DNA from: Rubidibacter lacunae KORDI 51-2 | GTDB lineage: Bacteria; Cyanobacteriota; Cyanobacteriia; Cyanobacteriales; Rubidibacteraceae | DNA length: 64,000 bases | Assembly (NCBI RefSeq): GCF_000473895.1 | Contig: NZ_ASSJ01000081.1 | Span: forward strand, 62,001 to 126,000 | Direction: 5' to 3' | Shown: positions 18,630-29,317 of the stretch, piece after piece | How positions within the stretch are numbered: the stretch's first letter is position 1 | Layout: every line of letters starts with the position of its first letter | The notes under the pieces: generated by a model | Seen by the model: only the letters and a program-made list of their open reading frames with translations | Told to the model about the DNA's origin: nothing | Databases searched by the model: none | Position numbers and translations under genes: made by a program

Positions 18630-20921
18630 ATGGTTGCACCGGAACAAGTCGATCGCATCGTTTGGAATCTACATCACGACCCGTTTGAGATTTTGGGACC
18701 CCACCTCGTTGATAGCGATGACAGCACGCGTGGGTGGGTCGTTCGTGCTTATCTTCCGCAAGCAGAAGCTGCTTGGGTGGTTCGTCCCGACGCGCGCCGC
18801 GAATACCCAATGCAGTCGGTGCATAACCCACACTTTTTTGAGTGCGAAATTCCCGTTCCCGACTTGGCGAATTATCAACTGCGCGTTAAGGAAGCCGAAC
18901 GCGAGCGAGTCATCTACGATCCCTATGCGTTTCGGTCTCCAAAGCTATCGGAGTTCGACCTCCATCTATTTTCCGAAGGAAACCATCACCGCATCTACGA
19001 AAAACTCGGGGCGCATGTAACGACAATCGACGGTGTTTCCGGCGTTTACTTTGCCGTGTGGGCACCTAACGCGCGCAATGTTTCCGTTTTAGGGGACTTT
19101 AACTCTTGGGACGGGCGCAAGCACCAGATGCGCAAGCGCAACTTCAGCGTCTGGGAACTCTTTGTTCCGGACGCCACCTACGGTGCATCCTACAAGTACG
19201 AGATCAAAAACTGGGAAGGTCATATTTACGAAAAAACCGATCCCTACGGATTCCATCAGGAGGTTCGCCCCAAGACCGCATCCGTCGTTGCCGATCTCGA
19301 AGACTACTCATGGAACGATTCCGAGTGGCTGGAACAGCGCCGTCACACCGACCCGCTTTCGAAACCGGTCTCGGTATATGAGGTTCATTTGGGGTCTTGG
19401 CTGCATACCTCAATAGACGACCCCGTGCGATCGCTCAACGACAACGTTGCTCCCGTGCAGGTGTCGGATTACAAACCGGGAGCGCGTTTCCTCACGTACT
19501 ACGAACTTGCCGACAAACTGATTCCCTACGTTAAAGAACTGGGCTTTACCCATGTGGAGCTGCTGCCGATCGCCGAGCACCCCTTTGACGGTTCTTGGGG
19601 CTACCAAGTAACGGGATATTACGCGCCCACCTCCCGTTTCGGCACGCCGCAAGACTTCATGTACTTTGTCGACAAGTGCCACGAAAATGGCATCGGCGTC
19701 ATCGTCGACTGGGTACCCGGGCACTTCCCTAAGGACGGTCACGGTCTTGCCTTTTTCGATGGCACGCACCTGTACGAACATGGCGACCCCCGCAAGGGCG
19801 AGCACAAGGAATGGGGCACGCTGGTCTTCAACTACAGTCGCAACGAGGTGCGAAACTTCCTCGTTGCCAATGCGGTGTTTTGGTTTGACAAGTACCACAT
19901 TGATGGCATTCGCGTCGATGCCGTAGCGTCGATGTTGTATCTGGACTACCAGCGCAAACAAGGTGAGTGGGTCGCTAACGAGTACGGCGGTCGCGAGAAC
20001 CTAGAGGCTGCGGAATTCCTGCGTCAGGTTAACTCTGTCCTGTTCGGTTACTATCCGGGCGTGCTGTCGATCGCGGAGGAATCAACAGACTGGCCGATGG
20101 TGTCGTGGCCGACATATGTGGGCGGTTTGGGCTTCAACCTCAAGTGGAACATGGGTTGGATGCACGACATGTTGGACTACTTCCACATGGACCCTTGGTT
20201 CCGCCAGTTCCATCAGAACAACATCACCTTCAGCATGTGGTATTTTCACAGCGAAAACTACATGCTCGCGCTTTCCCACGACGAAATCGTCCACGGCAAG
20301 AGCAATATGCTCGGCAAAATGCCGGGTGACGAATGGCAAAAGTTTGCCAGTTTGCGTGCCCTCTACGGCTACATGTTTGCCCACCCCGGCAAGAAAACGC
20401 TGTTTTCTTGTATGGAATACGGGCAATGGAATGAATGGAATGTCTGGGCGGATTTGGATTGGTGGCTGCTTCAATTCGAACCGCACCAAAACCTCAAGCG
20501 ATTCGTGGGCGACCTCAACGCACTGTATTGTCGCGAACCGGCATTGTACGAGCGCGACTTCGAGCGCGACGGTTTTGCTTGGATCGATTGCAGCGACAAC
20601 CGCCACAGTGTTGTCTCGTTCTTGCGCCGCGGCAAGGATCCGGACGAACTCATCGTGGCTGTATGCAACTTTACACCCCAGCCCCACAGCCACTACCGCA
20701 TTGGCGTGCCGGAGGCAGGTTTTTACAGCGAGTTGCTCAACAGCGACGCAGGTCAGTATGGCGGCAGCAACATGGGCAATATGGGCGGTAAGTGGACCGA
20801 CGAATGGGCGTATCACAACCAGCCGTATTCGCTCGACTTGTGCTTGCCGCCGCTGGGCGTCCTGCTCTTTAAGCGCGATCGCGATCGCTCGGAAACGGTT
20901 GAGACCGAAGCTGAGAGCTAA
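18630..20921 (+). CDS. glgB: 1,4-alpha-glucan (glycogen) branching enzyme
   Basis: 763 residues, GH13 family. An N1 domain (about 1-110) and a CBM48 domain ([24 protein letters not shown]) precede the catalytic barrel. The nucleophile Asp is in [15 protein letters not shown], the acid/base Glu in [10 protein letters not shown], and the transition-state Asp in [11 protein letters not shown]. An all-beta C-terminal domain follows. It makes alpha-1,6 branches in glycogen, the main carbon store. The ATG at 18630 follows CTTAAGAACTGGCT. The preceding spacer (18476-18629) includes an AT-rich stretch near 18540 that could hold the promoter. No other glycogen gene is adjacent. Confidence 0.97.
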   Translation: MVAPEQVDRIVWNLHHDPFEILGPHLVDSDDSTRGWVVRAYLPQAEAAWVVRPDARREYPMQSVHNPHFFECEIPVPDLANYQLRVKEAERERVIYDPYAFRSPKLSEFDLHLFSEGNHHRIYEKLGAHVTTIDGVSGVYFAVWAPNARNVSVLGDFNSWDGRKHQMRKRNFSVWELFVPDATYGASYKYEIKNWEGHIYEKTDPYGFHQEVRPKTASVVADLEDYSWNDSEWLEQRRHTDPLSKPVSVYEVHLGSWLHTSIDDPVRSLNDNVAPVQVSDYKPGARFLTYYELADKLIPYVKELGFTHVELLPIAEHPFDGSWGYQVTGYYAPTSRFGTPQDFMYFVDKCHENGIGVIVDWVPGHFPKDGHGLAFFDGTHLYEHGDPRKGEHKEWGTLVFNYSRNEVRNFLVANAVFWFDKYHIDGIRVDAVASMLYLDYQRKQGEWVANEYGGRENLEAAEFLRQVNSVLFGYYPGVLSIAEESTDWPMVSWPTYVGGLGFNLKWNMGWMHDMLDYFHMDPWFRQFHQNNITFSMWYFHSENYMLALSHDEIVHGKSNMLGKMPGDEWQKFASLRALYGYMFAHPGKKTLFSCMEYGQWNEWNVWADLDWWLLQFEPHQNLKRFVGDLNALYCREPALYERDFERDGFAWIDCSDNRHSVVSFLRRGKDPDELIVAVCNFTPQPHSHYRIGVPEAGFYSELLNSDAGQYGGSNMGNMGGKWTDEWAYHNQPYSLDLCLPPLGVLLFKRDRDRSETVETEAES

Positions 20922-21027
20922 TACAGCTGCCTTACCGCTCTGCCGGTCGGTGTCAATTGCACGTTCGACTAAGTGGTAAGGTTGCTTGCCGAACTATCGG
21001 GTCTTGAGCGATCGCGTCTGGCTGCGT

Positions 21028-21666
21028 TCAGATTGTGACGGGCGACCGCACGAGACTCACGAAATTCGCAAGCAGCTGCAAGCCAGCGTGGGATGATTTT
21101 TCCGGATGGAACTGCGCGGCCATCACGTTGTCGATCGCGATCGCAGCGGTGACGGTTTGGGTGCCGTGGGTCACCGTAGCGGCATCAACCTGTTGCGGGT
21201 CCTGCGGGGCGACGTAGTAGGAGTGGACGAAGTACATCTGTGGGTGCAGTGGCATGTCTCGCCAGAGTGGATGCTGCGGCTGCACCAAATTCAGCGCGTT
21301 CCAACCCATGTGCGGGATGGCAATGCCCGGTTCCGGGTGAAAGTGCCGCACCGTTCCAGTAACGATGCCCAAACCAGGCTCGTTGCCTTCCTCGGATGAA
21401 TCGCACAGCACCTGCATCCCCAAGCAAATGCCCAGAAATGGCTTACCCGAGGCGATCGCGGCTTTGATAGGTTGTTCTAGATCGCGCTCGCGCAGGCGGC
21501 GGGCGGCCGGATCGAAGGAGCCGACACCGGGCAGGACGACGGCATCGGCGTGCAAAATGACCTCGGCATCGGCGGTGACCTGGGGCATTGCACCCGCGCG
21601 TTCCAGTCCCTTGCACGCCGAATGCAAGTTGCCCATGTCGTAGTCGATGACGGCAATCGTCGGCAC
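21028..21666 (-). CDS. hisH: imidazole glycerol phosphate synthase, glutamine amidotransferase subunit
   Basis: 212 residues from a GTG at 21666, which has GGAGG six bases upstream. Class I amidotransferase: LPGVGSF oxyanion strand, nucleophile in LGICLGMQ (Cys 81), and the His-Glu pair in QFHPEKS. HisH supplies ammonia to HisF, making imidazole glycerol phosphate for histidine synthesis. The open frame extends far upstream to 21927 without homology, so the GTG with its good ribosome-binding site is chosen. It converges with glgB. Confidence 0.95.
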   Translation of the reverse strand: MPTIAVIDYDMGNLHSACKGLERAGAMPQVTADAEVILHADAVVLPGVGSFDPAARRLRERDLEQPIKAAIASGKPFLGICLGMQVLCDSSEEGNEPGLGIVTGTVRHFHPEPGIAIPHMGWNALNLVQPQHPLWRDMPLHPQMYFVHSYYVAPQDPQQVDAATVTHGTQTVTAAIAIDNVMAAQFHPEKSSHAGLQLLANFVSLVRSPVTI

Positions 21667-22133
21667 GATCGTCCTCCTTCTCGGGATTGGTTGTGGTAGT
21701 GTCTCCCATCTTCGCACTGCATCTCCGCACTGCCTAGGAGATTTGGAACGGCGATCGCGCTGCCACCCTCCAAAACAGCCCAGCGACAGACCCAGCTGCA
21801 CGCCCAGTCGGAACGTAGCGTCGGAACAAACCTCATCCCGATGACGGAGTCTAATTCCATCCCCGTAACCATCCCGTCCTGCCAGTTTGCCCTTCACCGA
21901 GCCGATTTGGCAGGTGCTGCACGCCACACTTCAATCCGGCTAAACCTTAACTGCCGGAATTTCAAGCCTGTGGGGCAACTGCAGGCGGACGGCCCGCGAC
22001 CCGATTCACGCAACCCGATTCAAACGTTTGACAGAACGATCGCGTCGAGCGAGCGGCAACGGGGCGATCGCATTCGGCGAGTCGCATGCAGATTTGTGAT
22101 AATCGAAGGAATTCGTTCGCAAACACGGTCGGA

Positions 22134-22406
22134 ATGTTCACGATTGACTTAACCCTGAAGTATTCGCCCCTGCCGCTGTCGGTTCAGCGTAAAGAACAAG
22201 AGGGCGCTGAGGCTCTGTACCAACAGATTACGGCTGCGATGCGCGGCGAGCCGACCTTGCTGGAGCTGACCTGCGAGAAAGACGATGGCAAAAAGATCGC
22301 GGTCTTCAGCGACCAGATTAGCGGCGTCATTCTCTCGCAAAAAACTGGAGCGGCTGCAGCCGGACGCGCACCCGGTTTCTTCACCCCCACGGACGATCGC
22401 ACCTAG
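22134..22406 (+). CDS. UPF0367 family protein
   Basis: 90 residues from the ATG at 22134. The pattern [26 protein letters not shown], with VILSQKTG and a final GRAPGFF segment, matches UPF0367, a small cyanobacterial family of unknown function. A longer frame begins at 22086, but the family starts with MFTIDL. The next gene begins 8 bases after its stop, so the two are almost surely co-transcribed. Confidence 0.88.
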   Translation: MFTIDLTLKYSPLPLSVQRKEQEGAEALYQQITAAMRGEPTLLELTCEKDDGKKIAVFSDQISGVILSQKTGAAAAGRAPGFFTPTDDRT

Positions 22407-22414
22407 AATCGAGC

Positions 22415-23089
22415 ATGAGCGAACCGGCAATTCGCACGCGCGATCTGGGATTTCGGTGGCGACGTTCGACGCCCGTCCTTCAGGGCTGCACGCTTAACGT
22501 GCCGCAGGGCGAGTTTTGGATGCTGTTGGGCACGAATGGGAGCGGTAAGTCCACACTTCTGCGCTTACTGGCAGGGATTTTGACGCCCCAAACAGGCGAG
22601 CTGGACGTATTGCCGCCGTTGGGCTTTGTCTTCCAGAACCCCGATCACCAGCTCGTGATGCCGACGGTGGGTTCGGATGTGGCCTTCGGACTTGCCGCCG
22701 AACGGTTGACCTTCGTGCAAGTGCGCGCGCGGGTCCGAGAAGCCCTGACTGCGGTGGGGTTGCTCGACCTCGAACGGCGGCCGATCTACGCTCTCAGCGG
22801 CGGTCAGAAGCAGCGCGTGGCGATCGCGGGCGCGATTGCCCGTCACTGCCAGGTGTTGTTACTAGACGAACCAACGGCACTGCTGGACCCGGACGCGCAA
22901 CTGGATCTCGTCGCTCAAGTCCGCGAACTCGTGCGATCGCGCGGCTTGACGGCTTTGTGGGTAACCCACCGCCTTGAAGAACTAGATTACTGCGACGGCG
23001 CGATCTTGCTCGAACGCGGCTGTGTTGCCGACCGCGGCGACCCCCATCGCTTGCGCCAGCGCCTCGAATGCCAGCAAGCGCCGCTCTAG
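22415..23089 (+). CDS. ABC transporter ATP-binding protein (CbiO/EcfA-like)
   Basis: 224 residues, one ABC ATPase domain: Walker A GTNGSGKST (39-47), the Q-loop FQNPDHQLVMPTV with the NPDHQ pattern of cobalt/energy-coupling-factor ATPases, signature LSGGQ (127-131), Walker B LLLDE (148-152) and the switch His in VTHRLEE. Partner membrane genes (EcfT or S-component) are not adjacent, so the substrate is unknown. It is tightly linked to the UPF0367 gene and converges with the OpuA-like permease gene. Confidence 0.92.
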   Translation: MSEPAIRTRDLGFRWRRSTPVLQGCTLNVPQGEFWMLLGTNGSGKSTLLRLLAGILTPQTGELDVLPPLGFVFQNPDHQLVMPTVGSDVAFGLAAERLTFVQVRARVREALTAVGLLDLERRPIYALSGGQKQRVAIAGAIARHCQVLLLDEPTALLDPDAQLDLVAQVRELVRSRGLTALWVTHRLEELDYCDGAILLERGCVADRGDPHRLRQRLECQQAPL

Positions 23090-23208
23090 GGTCGGTCTGA
23101 ATTGATGCGATCTACTGCACCTTCTGACGTTGAGTTGAAAAGAATTTCTTGACTTTCTCGGACTCAGAAAGGCGAAGGGTGCGTGCTGGTTTGATACCGA
23201 ATCGGAAC

Positions 23209-24201
23209 CTATGATGTAGCAGCAGGCGATCGGCGGCCTGTGAAGAGTTTTCGCAGCGCGCCGAGCGGACCGCGCTCCTTCCACGGCAGCGCATCTGCAC
23301 CGGCGTTACCCAGCGCCTGCGTGATGCGATCGAGCACGATCGCCAGGATGACGATGCTGATGCCTCCCACGCCGGCCAGACCGATATCCAAGCGACCGAT
23401 GCCGCGGTTGACCATTTGCCCGAGACCCCCGACAGCAATCAGCGATGCAATGACGACCATTGAAAGTGCCAGCATCAGCGATTGATTGATGCCTGCCAAG
23501 ATCGTCGGCATGGCCAGAGGTACCTGTACCTGCCAGAGAGTTTGGCGCGGCGTTGCTCCGAAGGCACGCGAGGCTTCGACAACATCGCTCGGAACGCCGC
23601 GGATGCCGATGTTCGTCAGACGAATCAGCGGCGGCACTGCAAAGACGAAGGTGACGATCGTACCCGGCACTTCGCCTGTACCGAAGAGCATTACCACGGG
23701 GACCAAGTATACGAACGCGGGGAGCGTCTGCATCGCGTCTAGCACCGGGCGAGCTGCCCGTTCGGCATGCTTGTTGCTAGCCGTCCAAATTCCCAGAGGA
23801 ATTCCCACAACCGCACACAAAATCACCGCAGTCAGAATCAACGATAGCGTCACCATCGCGTCATCCCATGCTCCGATCGCGCCGACGACGGCCATTGCTA
23901 CCACGCTGAAGATTGCCGTGTTGCGACCGGCAATTTGCCACGCGATCGTCAGTAGTCCCATCAGAAGGGTGAGGGGGTGGACGGCATCGACGAAGAACCA
24001 CTGGATGCCGTTCAAGACGATGCGAATGCTGTCGCTTAGAACTTGGAAAAACGGCCGACAATACTGGACGATGATGTCAACAATGACAAACTCGAGCCAC
24101 CGATCGAGTGGAATTAGCGCGTCATTCCCAAACGGCCATAGCTCGGCAGGAAGGGGAGTTGCACTCAGTGAAGAAAACAGCTCGATGGCGACATCAGACA
24201 C
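23209..24201 (-). CDS. glycine betaine/proline-type ABC transporter permease
   Basis: 330 residues. Multiple membrane helices with a BPD_transp_1 domain; the EAA loop reads VVEASRAFGATPRQTLWQVQVPLAMPTILAG in outline, the ATPase-contact motif. It resembles OpuAB/ProW permeases for quaternary-ammonium osmoprotectants. The start is GTG at 24201; no in-frame ATG is close by. The coupled ATPase gene lies 117 bases upstream on the same strand. A substrate-binding protein gene is missing from this locus and no binding domain is fused to the permease. Confidence 0.92.
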   Translation of the reverse strand: MSDVAIELFSSLSATPLPAELWPFGNDALIPLDRWLEFVIVDIIVQYCRPFFQVLSDSIRIVLNGIQWFFVDAVHPLTLLMGLLTIAWQIAGRNTAIFSVVAMAVVGAIGAWDDAMVTLSLILTAVILCAVVGIPLGIWTASNKHAERAARPVLDAMQTLPAFVYLVPVVMLFGTGEVPGTIVTFVFAVPPLIRLTNIGIRGVPSDVVEASRAFGATPRQTLWQVQVPLAMPTILAGINQSLMLALSMVVIASLIAVGGLGQMVNRGIGRLDIGLAGVGGISIVILAIVLDRITQALGNAGADALPWKERGPLGALRKLFTGRRSPAATS

Positions 24202-24318
24202 GATTAAAGAGTCTCCTGGCTTCTACGGGAGAAGGTGTCGGGGCAGCGATCGCAGGACGGCAAGACTTCGGATTTGGCTGGGAGGACCGTATTGCATGCA
24301 GAGCTGCGTGGGGGTCTT

Positions 24319-25569
24319 TTAGATAATCGCCTGAGGTTTGGCAGCTGCAACTGCCGCGATCTCTTCGGCGACCGCGCGCTGGCTGAGGCGACCGATGCTG
24401 CCTAAGATGTCGGCTGGATCGACGACCCCTGCCAATTGACCGGATTCGTCAACGATCGCAACGGGGAGGCCGAAGCGACCGAGGTGCGCCACCTCCTCGA
24501 TCGATGCCGAAGCAGTCGCCTGTGGAAATTCTGCGCGCAGTACCGTGCGGATGTCCTCGCAACCGCCTGCCAAGGCCGCGGCTAGCGCCCGGGCTTCAAC
24601 GATGCCGGCGGGTCGGCCGGTGCTATCGACGAGGTAGGTCTGTTGGCGATCGCAGTCTTGCAGGTGCTCTAGGGCTTCCCGGACCGAACTCTCGCCGAGG
24701 ACAATCGGCTGGACGATACGGACGATCGAACCGGTTTTAAGCACCTGCGCGCGATTGACATCGAGCATGAAATCGCGGATGTAATCATTCACCGGATGGG
24801 TGACTAGTTCTTCTGGGGTTCCTACCTGCTCGAATGCGCCCGCCTGCATCACAGCTACGCGATCGCCGATTTTGAGCGCCTCGTGAATGTCGTGGGACAC
24901 GAACACGATCGTTTTGTGTAGCTCGCTTTGCAGGCGGAGTAGCTCCGCTTGCATGTCGCGGCGGATCAGCGGGTCGAGGGCGCCGAAGGCTTCGTCCATA
25001 AGCAGTACATCTGCTTCCGTCGCTAGCGCCCTTGCCAGGCCTACGCGTTGCTGCATACCACCGCTCAACTCCGCAGGCAAGCGGTCGGCCCACTGGCTCA
25101 AGCCCACGACCTCGAGAGTTTCTAGCGCGCGTCGTCGCCGTTCGCGTGCGGCCATACCGCGCACGGTCAGACCGTACTCGGCATTTTCAGCAACGGTCAA
25201 GTGCGGAAAGAGGGCAAACTTCTGGAAGACCATTGCCATCTTCGTGCGGCGGATATCTCGCAGGCGATCGGGCTCGGCATGGGTAATATCCTCGCCATCG
25301 AGATAAACGGTGCCGCTGGTCGGTTCGATCAAGCGATTGAGACAGCGCAGCAGCGTCGATTTACCCGACCCCGACAGTCCCATGATGACGAACAGTTCTC
25401 CGGGCTGAATTGCAAAAGAAACGCCTGCAACACCGAGAACGTCGCCGGTTTGCTCCAAAATCGACTCGCACGTACCGCCTGCCCGGAACAATTCCAGTGC
25501 CGACCGCGGTTTCTTGCCGAAGATTTTGACCAAGCTCTCGACGCGAATCTTCGGCTCGGAACTGCCCAT
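24319..25569 (-). CDS. glycine betaine/proline-type ABC transporter ATPase with CBS domains
   Basis: 416 residues from the ATG at 25569 (a GTG one codon earlier is also possible). N-terminal ABC ATPase: Walker A GLSGSGKST (near residue 65), signature LSGGMQQR, Walker B VLLMDE, switch His in VSHDIHEA. A C-terminal tandem CBS region (about 285-405, with QTYLVDSTGRPAGIVE and GLPVAIVDESGQLAGVV) matches the ProV/OpuAA architecture, where CBS domains sense ionic strength or nucleotides. It probably powers the permease encoded just downstream in an osmoprotectant importer. Confidence 0.94.
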   Translation of the reverse strand: MGSSEPKIRVESLVKIFGKKPRSALELFRAGGTCESILEQTGDVLGVAGVSFAIQPGELFVIMGLSGSGKSTLLRCLNRLIEPTSGTVYLDGEDITHAEPDRLRDIRRTKMAMVFQKFALFPHLTVAENAEYGLTVRGMAARERRRRALETLEVVGLSQWADRLPAELSGGMQQRVGLARALATEADVLLMDEAFGALDPLIRRDMQAELLRLQSELHKTIVFVSHDIHEALKIGDRVAVMQAGAFEQVGTPEELVTHPVNDYIRDFMLDVNRAQVLKTGSIVRIVQPIVLGESSVREALEHLQDCDRQQTYLVDSTGRPAGIVEARALAAALAGGCEDIRTVLRAEFPQATASASIEEVAHLGRFGLPVAIVDESGQLAGVVDPADILGSIGRLSQRAVAEEIAAVAAAKPQAII

Positions 25570-25855
25570 CACTGCGCTCTCAAAATTCTACTAGCTGCAA
25601 GCCCCCGACATCGCGAACAACATCAATCCAGCTGCCGCTCTTGCCGCTAAAACCTTCGTTGCACGATTCTATCACCGCATTCCGCAGGCTCCAGACACGG
25701 GTTCGCTCCAGGGTGACAGGCAGGTCAACGAAACCCCGGAGCGCATCAAACAGGGCGGTGGTTGGGGGCGCTAGAGCGAGGAGTTATAGAGAAGAGATCG
25801 AAAGCATCGTCGCTCAAGGTAATCGAACTCTCCAACGCTCGACGGACCGCGTGCA

Positions 25856-28249
25856 TTAGCGACTTGCTTGGAGAACCAACTCCTTTTGCTCCCGTGCGGC
25901 GATCAGAATGTCTCCATCGGCGGCGATGTCTGCAACAGCTATATTGCCGGCACGTAGGGCGTCGGCCAAAATCGCTTCTGCCAGTCGATCCTCCAGCATG
26001 TGTGTCAGCGCCCGGCGCAACGGACGCGCCCCATACGCTGGATCGAATCCGACCTCGATAGCACGAGCCTTGAACGCTGCGGTAACCTCAAGGCCGATGT
26101 CTTGCTGCTCGTGTAAGCGCGTGCGGATGTCCTCGAGAATAAGGTCGGCAATGCGTGCCAATTCGTCGCGGAGGAGCTGTCGGAAGACAACTACTTCATC
26201 GAGGCGGTTGATGAACTCGGGCCGGAAAGTATTCTTCAACTCCTCGTTGACGCGATCGCGGATGCGCTGATAGCGAGCGCTGTCGGCGTCAGTTGCCAAC
26301 TCGAAGCCCAAACCGCCACCGCCTTTTTCGATCGCCTTCGAGCCGAGGTTGGACGTCAAGATCAACACGGTATTGTTGAAATCGACTGACCGACCATGGG
26401 CATCCGTCAAATGCCCGTCATCGAGGACCTGCAATAGCAAATTGAAGATATCCGGGTGTGCTTTTTCAATTTCATCGAACAGCACCACGGTGTACGGGCG
26501 GCGGCGCACAGCCTCGGTCAGCTGGCCGCCCTCGTCGTAACCGACGAACCCAGGCGGCGACCCGATCAACTTCGAAACGCTGTAGCGGTCCATGTATTCG
26601 GACATGTCAAGGCGAACCATTGCTGCTTCGTCGCCGAACATATAGGCAGCCAAGGCTTTTGACAGTTCCGTCTTCCCCACGCCTGTCGGTCCGCAGAAGA
26701 TGAAACTGGCGATCGGACGGTTTGGGTCCTTAATGCCCGCGCGCGCGCGCCGCACGGCTCGTGCCACGGCGGTAACGGCTTCGTCCTGACCGATCACCCG
26801 TTGGTGCAAGGATTCCTCGAGGTGCAGCAACAGCTCCGACTCAGTTTCGGTCAACTTGCTGACTGGAACGCCCGTCCAGGATGCCACGATCTGGGCAATA
26901 TCCTCGGAACTGACGACGGGATACTCGCAACTAGTATTGTCATCGAGGCGATCGCCCGACGGCTCTCCACCGATGGTGGCTTGCTTGCGCTCCATCGACT
27001 GACGCAAATGCAGGCGGGACCCGGCTTCATCGATCAGATCGATTGCCTTGTCTGGTAGGAAGCGATCGGCAATGTAGCGATCGGAAAGCTTGGCTGCGGC
27101 TTCCATTGCGGACTCGGCAATCCGCACCTTATGAAACTCCTCGTAGGGAGCACGCAGACCCTGCAAGATTTCAATGGTTTCATCGACCGTTGGTTCGTCA
27201 ATGAGAATGCGCTGGAATCGACGTTCGAGCGCGGCGTCCTGCTCGATGTACTTCCGGTACTCATCGAGAGTGGTCGTTCCCAAGCACTGCAGCTCGCCGC
27301 GCGCAAGGGCGGGTTTGAGCAAGTTCGCCGCATCCAAGCCGCCGTCCATGACGCCACCGCCAATCAGGGTGTGGATCTCGTCAATGACCAAAATGATGTT
27401 TCCCGCCTCACGAACCTCGCTCACAATTGCCTTTAAGCGCTCCTCAAACTCCCCGCGGAAGCGCGTACCGGCAACCAATGCCGCCATGTCTAGGCCGATC
27501 ACGCGGCGGTCTCGCAGAGCTTCAGGAACGTCGTTACGAACGATGCGCTGGGCAAGACCCTCCGCGATCGCCGTCTTGCCCACGCCCGGTTCGCCGACCA
27601 GGATGGGATTATTTTTTGTGCGGCGTCCGAGGATCTGAATGGCGCGCTCCACCTCTTTGTCGCGGCCGATAATCGGGTCGAGCCGATCTTCGGCTGCTTT
27701 TTGCGTCAAATCGGTGCCGAACTCTGCCAAGCTGCCCCGAGGCGAGCGGCTGTTCGAACCGAAGGCACTGCGAGTGGGGCGCCCACCCACAGTTGCTGCT
27801 TCTGACTTTACCGAGGAATCGGTTTCAAAGAATGCTTGCAAGTTTTCCTGCAGCTGCTCTAAGTCTACGGACAGCTTGCCCAGGACTTTAACCGCAACGC
27901 TTTCTTCAGTTATCAACGCGTAGAGCAGGTGTTCGGGGCTAATGTGCTTGTGTTCGTGCTGGCGGGCAATTTGCAGTGCTTGCTCGAAAACGCGCTTGGC
28001 TTTGGGTGTAAAGGGAATATTTGCTGACGAGCCGAACGACCCTCGACCGATCGACTCTTCTACAGCCTGCCGTCCGACTTTGAGGGTCACGCTCTGCTCG
28101 GCGAGTAGCCGTGCAGCCGTGCTCGTTCCCTCGCCGACAAGCCCTAACAAAATTTGCTCGCTGCCCACGAGGTTTTGCCTCATGCGCCGGGCTTCTTCTT
28201 GGGCAAGCATAACGGACTTAATTGCCTTGTCTGTAAAATGCTCAAACAT
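25856..28249 (-). CDS. clpC: ClpC-type Hsp100 ATPase lacking the middle (UVR) domain
   Basis: 797 residues. A Clp N-domain with two repeats (1-140) is followed by AAA-1 with Walker A GEPGVGKT (219-226) and Walker B ILVIDE (286-291), then AAA-2 with Walker A GPTGVGKT (520-527) and Walker B VLFDE (589-593). A GGGGLGFE loop (about 643-650) keeps the hydrophobic tripeptide that docks on ClpP. Cyanobacterial ClpC normally has a coiled-coil middle domain with a UVR motif between DEAGSR and the EEDIAQIV segment. Here only about 34 residues (412-445) fill that place. The enzyme therefore looks like a ClpC paralogue able to partner ClpP but altered in self-inhibition or adaptor binding. The ATG at 28249 matches the family start MFE. 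Confidence 0.92.
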   Translation of the reverse strand: MFEHFTDKAIKSVMLAQEEARRMRQNLVGSEQILLGLVGEGTSTAARLLAEQSVTLKVGRQAVEESIGRGSFGSSANIPFTPKAKRVFEQALQIARQHEHKHISPEHLLYALITEESVAVKVLGKLSVDLEQLQENLQAFFETDSSVKSEAATVGGRPTRSAFGSNSRSPRGSLAEFGTDLTQKAAEDRLDPIIGRDKEVERAIQILGRRTKNNPILVGEPGVGKTAIAEGLAQRIVRNDVPEALRDRRVIGLDMAALVAGTRFRGEFEERLKAIVSEVREAGNIILVIDEIHTLIGGGVMDGGLDAANLLKPALARGELQCLGTTTLDEYRKYIEQDAALERRFQRILIDEPTVDETIEILQGLRAPYEEFHKVRIAESAMEAAAKLSDRYIADRFLPDKAIDLIDEAGSRLHLRQSMERKQATIGGEPSGDRLDDNTSCEYPVVSSEDIAQIVASWTGVPVSKLTETESELLLHLEESLHQRVIGQDEAVTAVARAVRRARAGIKDPNRPIASFIFCGPTGVGKTELSKALAAYMFGDEAAMVRLDMSEYMDRYSVSKLIGSPPGFVGYDEGGQLTEAVRRRPYTVVLFDEIEKAHPDIFNLLLQVLDDGHLTDAHGRSVDFNNTVLILTSNLGSKAIEKGGGGLGFELATDADSARYQRIRDRVNEELKNTFRPEFINRLDEVVVFRQLLRDELARIADLILEDIRTRLHEQQDIGLEVTAAFKARAIEVGFDPAYGARPLRRALTHMLEDRLAEAILADALRAGNIAVADIAADGDILIAAREQKELVLQASR

Positions 28250-28463
28250 GTTTAAGGTGTGAGCGCTGGCTCAACGTGTATTTTTTTCTTTACGCTTCCT
28301 CTAACCCTACCGCCAAGGGGGTAGATCATTCAGTAGGGGAACCCGCACGACTAACGATTTGGGTCCGAGCGAAAACTTGTGTTAACTTTTATAAATTTTG
28401 CAGGCTTCTGCGGCATCCTGCCTCACTCACAAGATGCATATTCCGCGCCAGTACTCGCCTGGC

Positions 28464-29219
28464 TTAGGCCCGACAAGTCTCGGGGGCGGGGGGAGTGGTC
28501 TCGACGCGCACTGAGCCCCGCCCGGATGCTGCCAGCAACTGTGCGACGGCCAGCCGAGCGCGATTGTTAGCTTCTTCGAGCAAACCGCTAGCACAGGCTG
28601 ACGTTACGATTTTGTCCAGTGTTTGATGGGCGGCCAGAGTTTGTAATTGCGGAGCGACATCCGGGCCGAGTCCTAGAAACCCGCGGTCGTAGGTGTATAC
28701 GCGCGACCGACGAACGTCGATTTTGCTGTCGAGGATCTCGGGAGCGGGCAGCCGAATTCTCACGGCATTGCCATCAAGAACGGTTACGCGATCTGGTGTC
28801 AACTCCTGCAAGTCCACCCCCGCCCGCACTTGTCCGTGAGCGATGTAGAGAAGACGCGTAGAGGCGATCGGTACGTTACCAACGCGTCGCTCCTGCTCAA
28901 CGGGAACGACAGCTTCCATCGAGAAAACGGCAGTGGTTAGTTCGCTTGCCCCTCGGACTTGGGTGACGACTAGAGTTGGCACGTCTACTTCGGGAGCAGC
29001 CGGCGGCGCGCCAACCAGGTCGTCCAGCCAGGTGAACGCGCTCGTGCCCGCTCTCCAGATTCCGATGAGGATCAAAAGCAGCATCAATCCAAGACCGCTG
29101 GTCGTTGCCAACAACAGGTTCTTTAGAAACCTTCCATATTGGTCGGGCGATGCAGACGTGCGAGCGGTTGATGCAATGTCGGGCTTGTCGGTCAGGGTCG
29201 GGCGATCGTCGAGTTTCAC
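28464..29219 (-). CDS. DUF4230 domain protein
   Basis: About 251 residues from a GTG at 29219; a TTG at 29228 is also possible. A charged N-terminus is followed by a single membrane helix (about 35-58) and then a DUF4230 domain with LTTAVFSMEAVVPVEQ, LLYIAHGQVRAGVDL and VRIRLPAPEIL. These proteins are membrane-anchored with the domain probably outside the cytoplasm; function is unknown. The gene lies 214 bases upstream of clpC on the same strand and 90 bases downstream of the desaturase/SDR gene. Confidence 0.82.
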   Translation of the reverse strand: MKLDDRPTLTDKPDIASTARTSASPDQYGRFLKNLLLATTSGLGLMLLLILIGIWRAGTSAFTWLDDLVGAPPAAPEVDVPTLVVTQVRGASELTTAVFSMEAVVPVEQERRVGNVPIASTRLLYIAHGQVRAGVDLQELTPDRVTVLDGNAVRIRLPAPEILDSKIDVRRSRVYTYDRGFLGLGPDVAPQLQTLAAHQTLDKIVTSACASGLLEEANNRARLAVAQLLAASGRGSVRVETTPPAPETCRA

Positions 29220-29317
29220 GGCGGGCAACCTGTGGCGGCGGCAAAACGCAATCGCCGTAAAGGAGGAGCGGGCTGATTCGGTCGCGATCGCTACTCCATT
29301 TTAGCCATTCGTCCGAG

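Noticed and set aside
20934-21000. CCTTACC and GGTAAGG pair as a hairpin after glgB.
   Set aside because: Only 7 bp with a loop of about 40 bases and no T-run; too weak to call a terminator.
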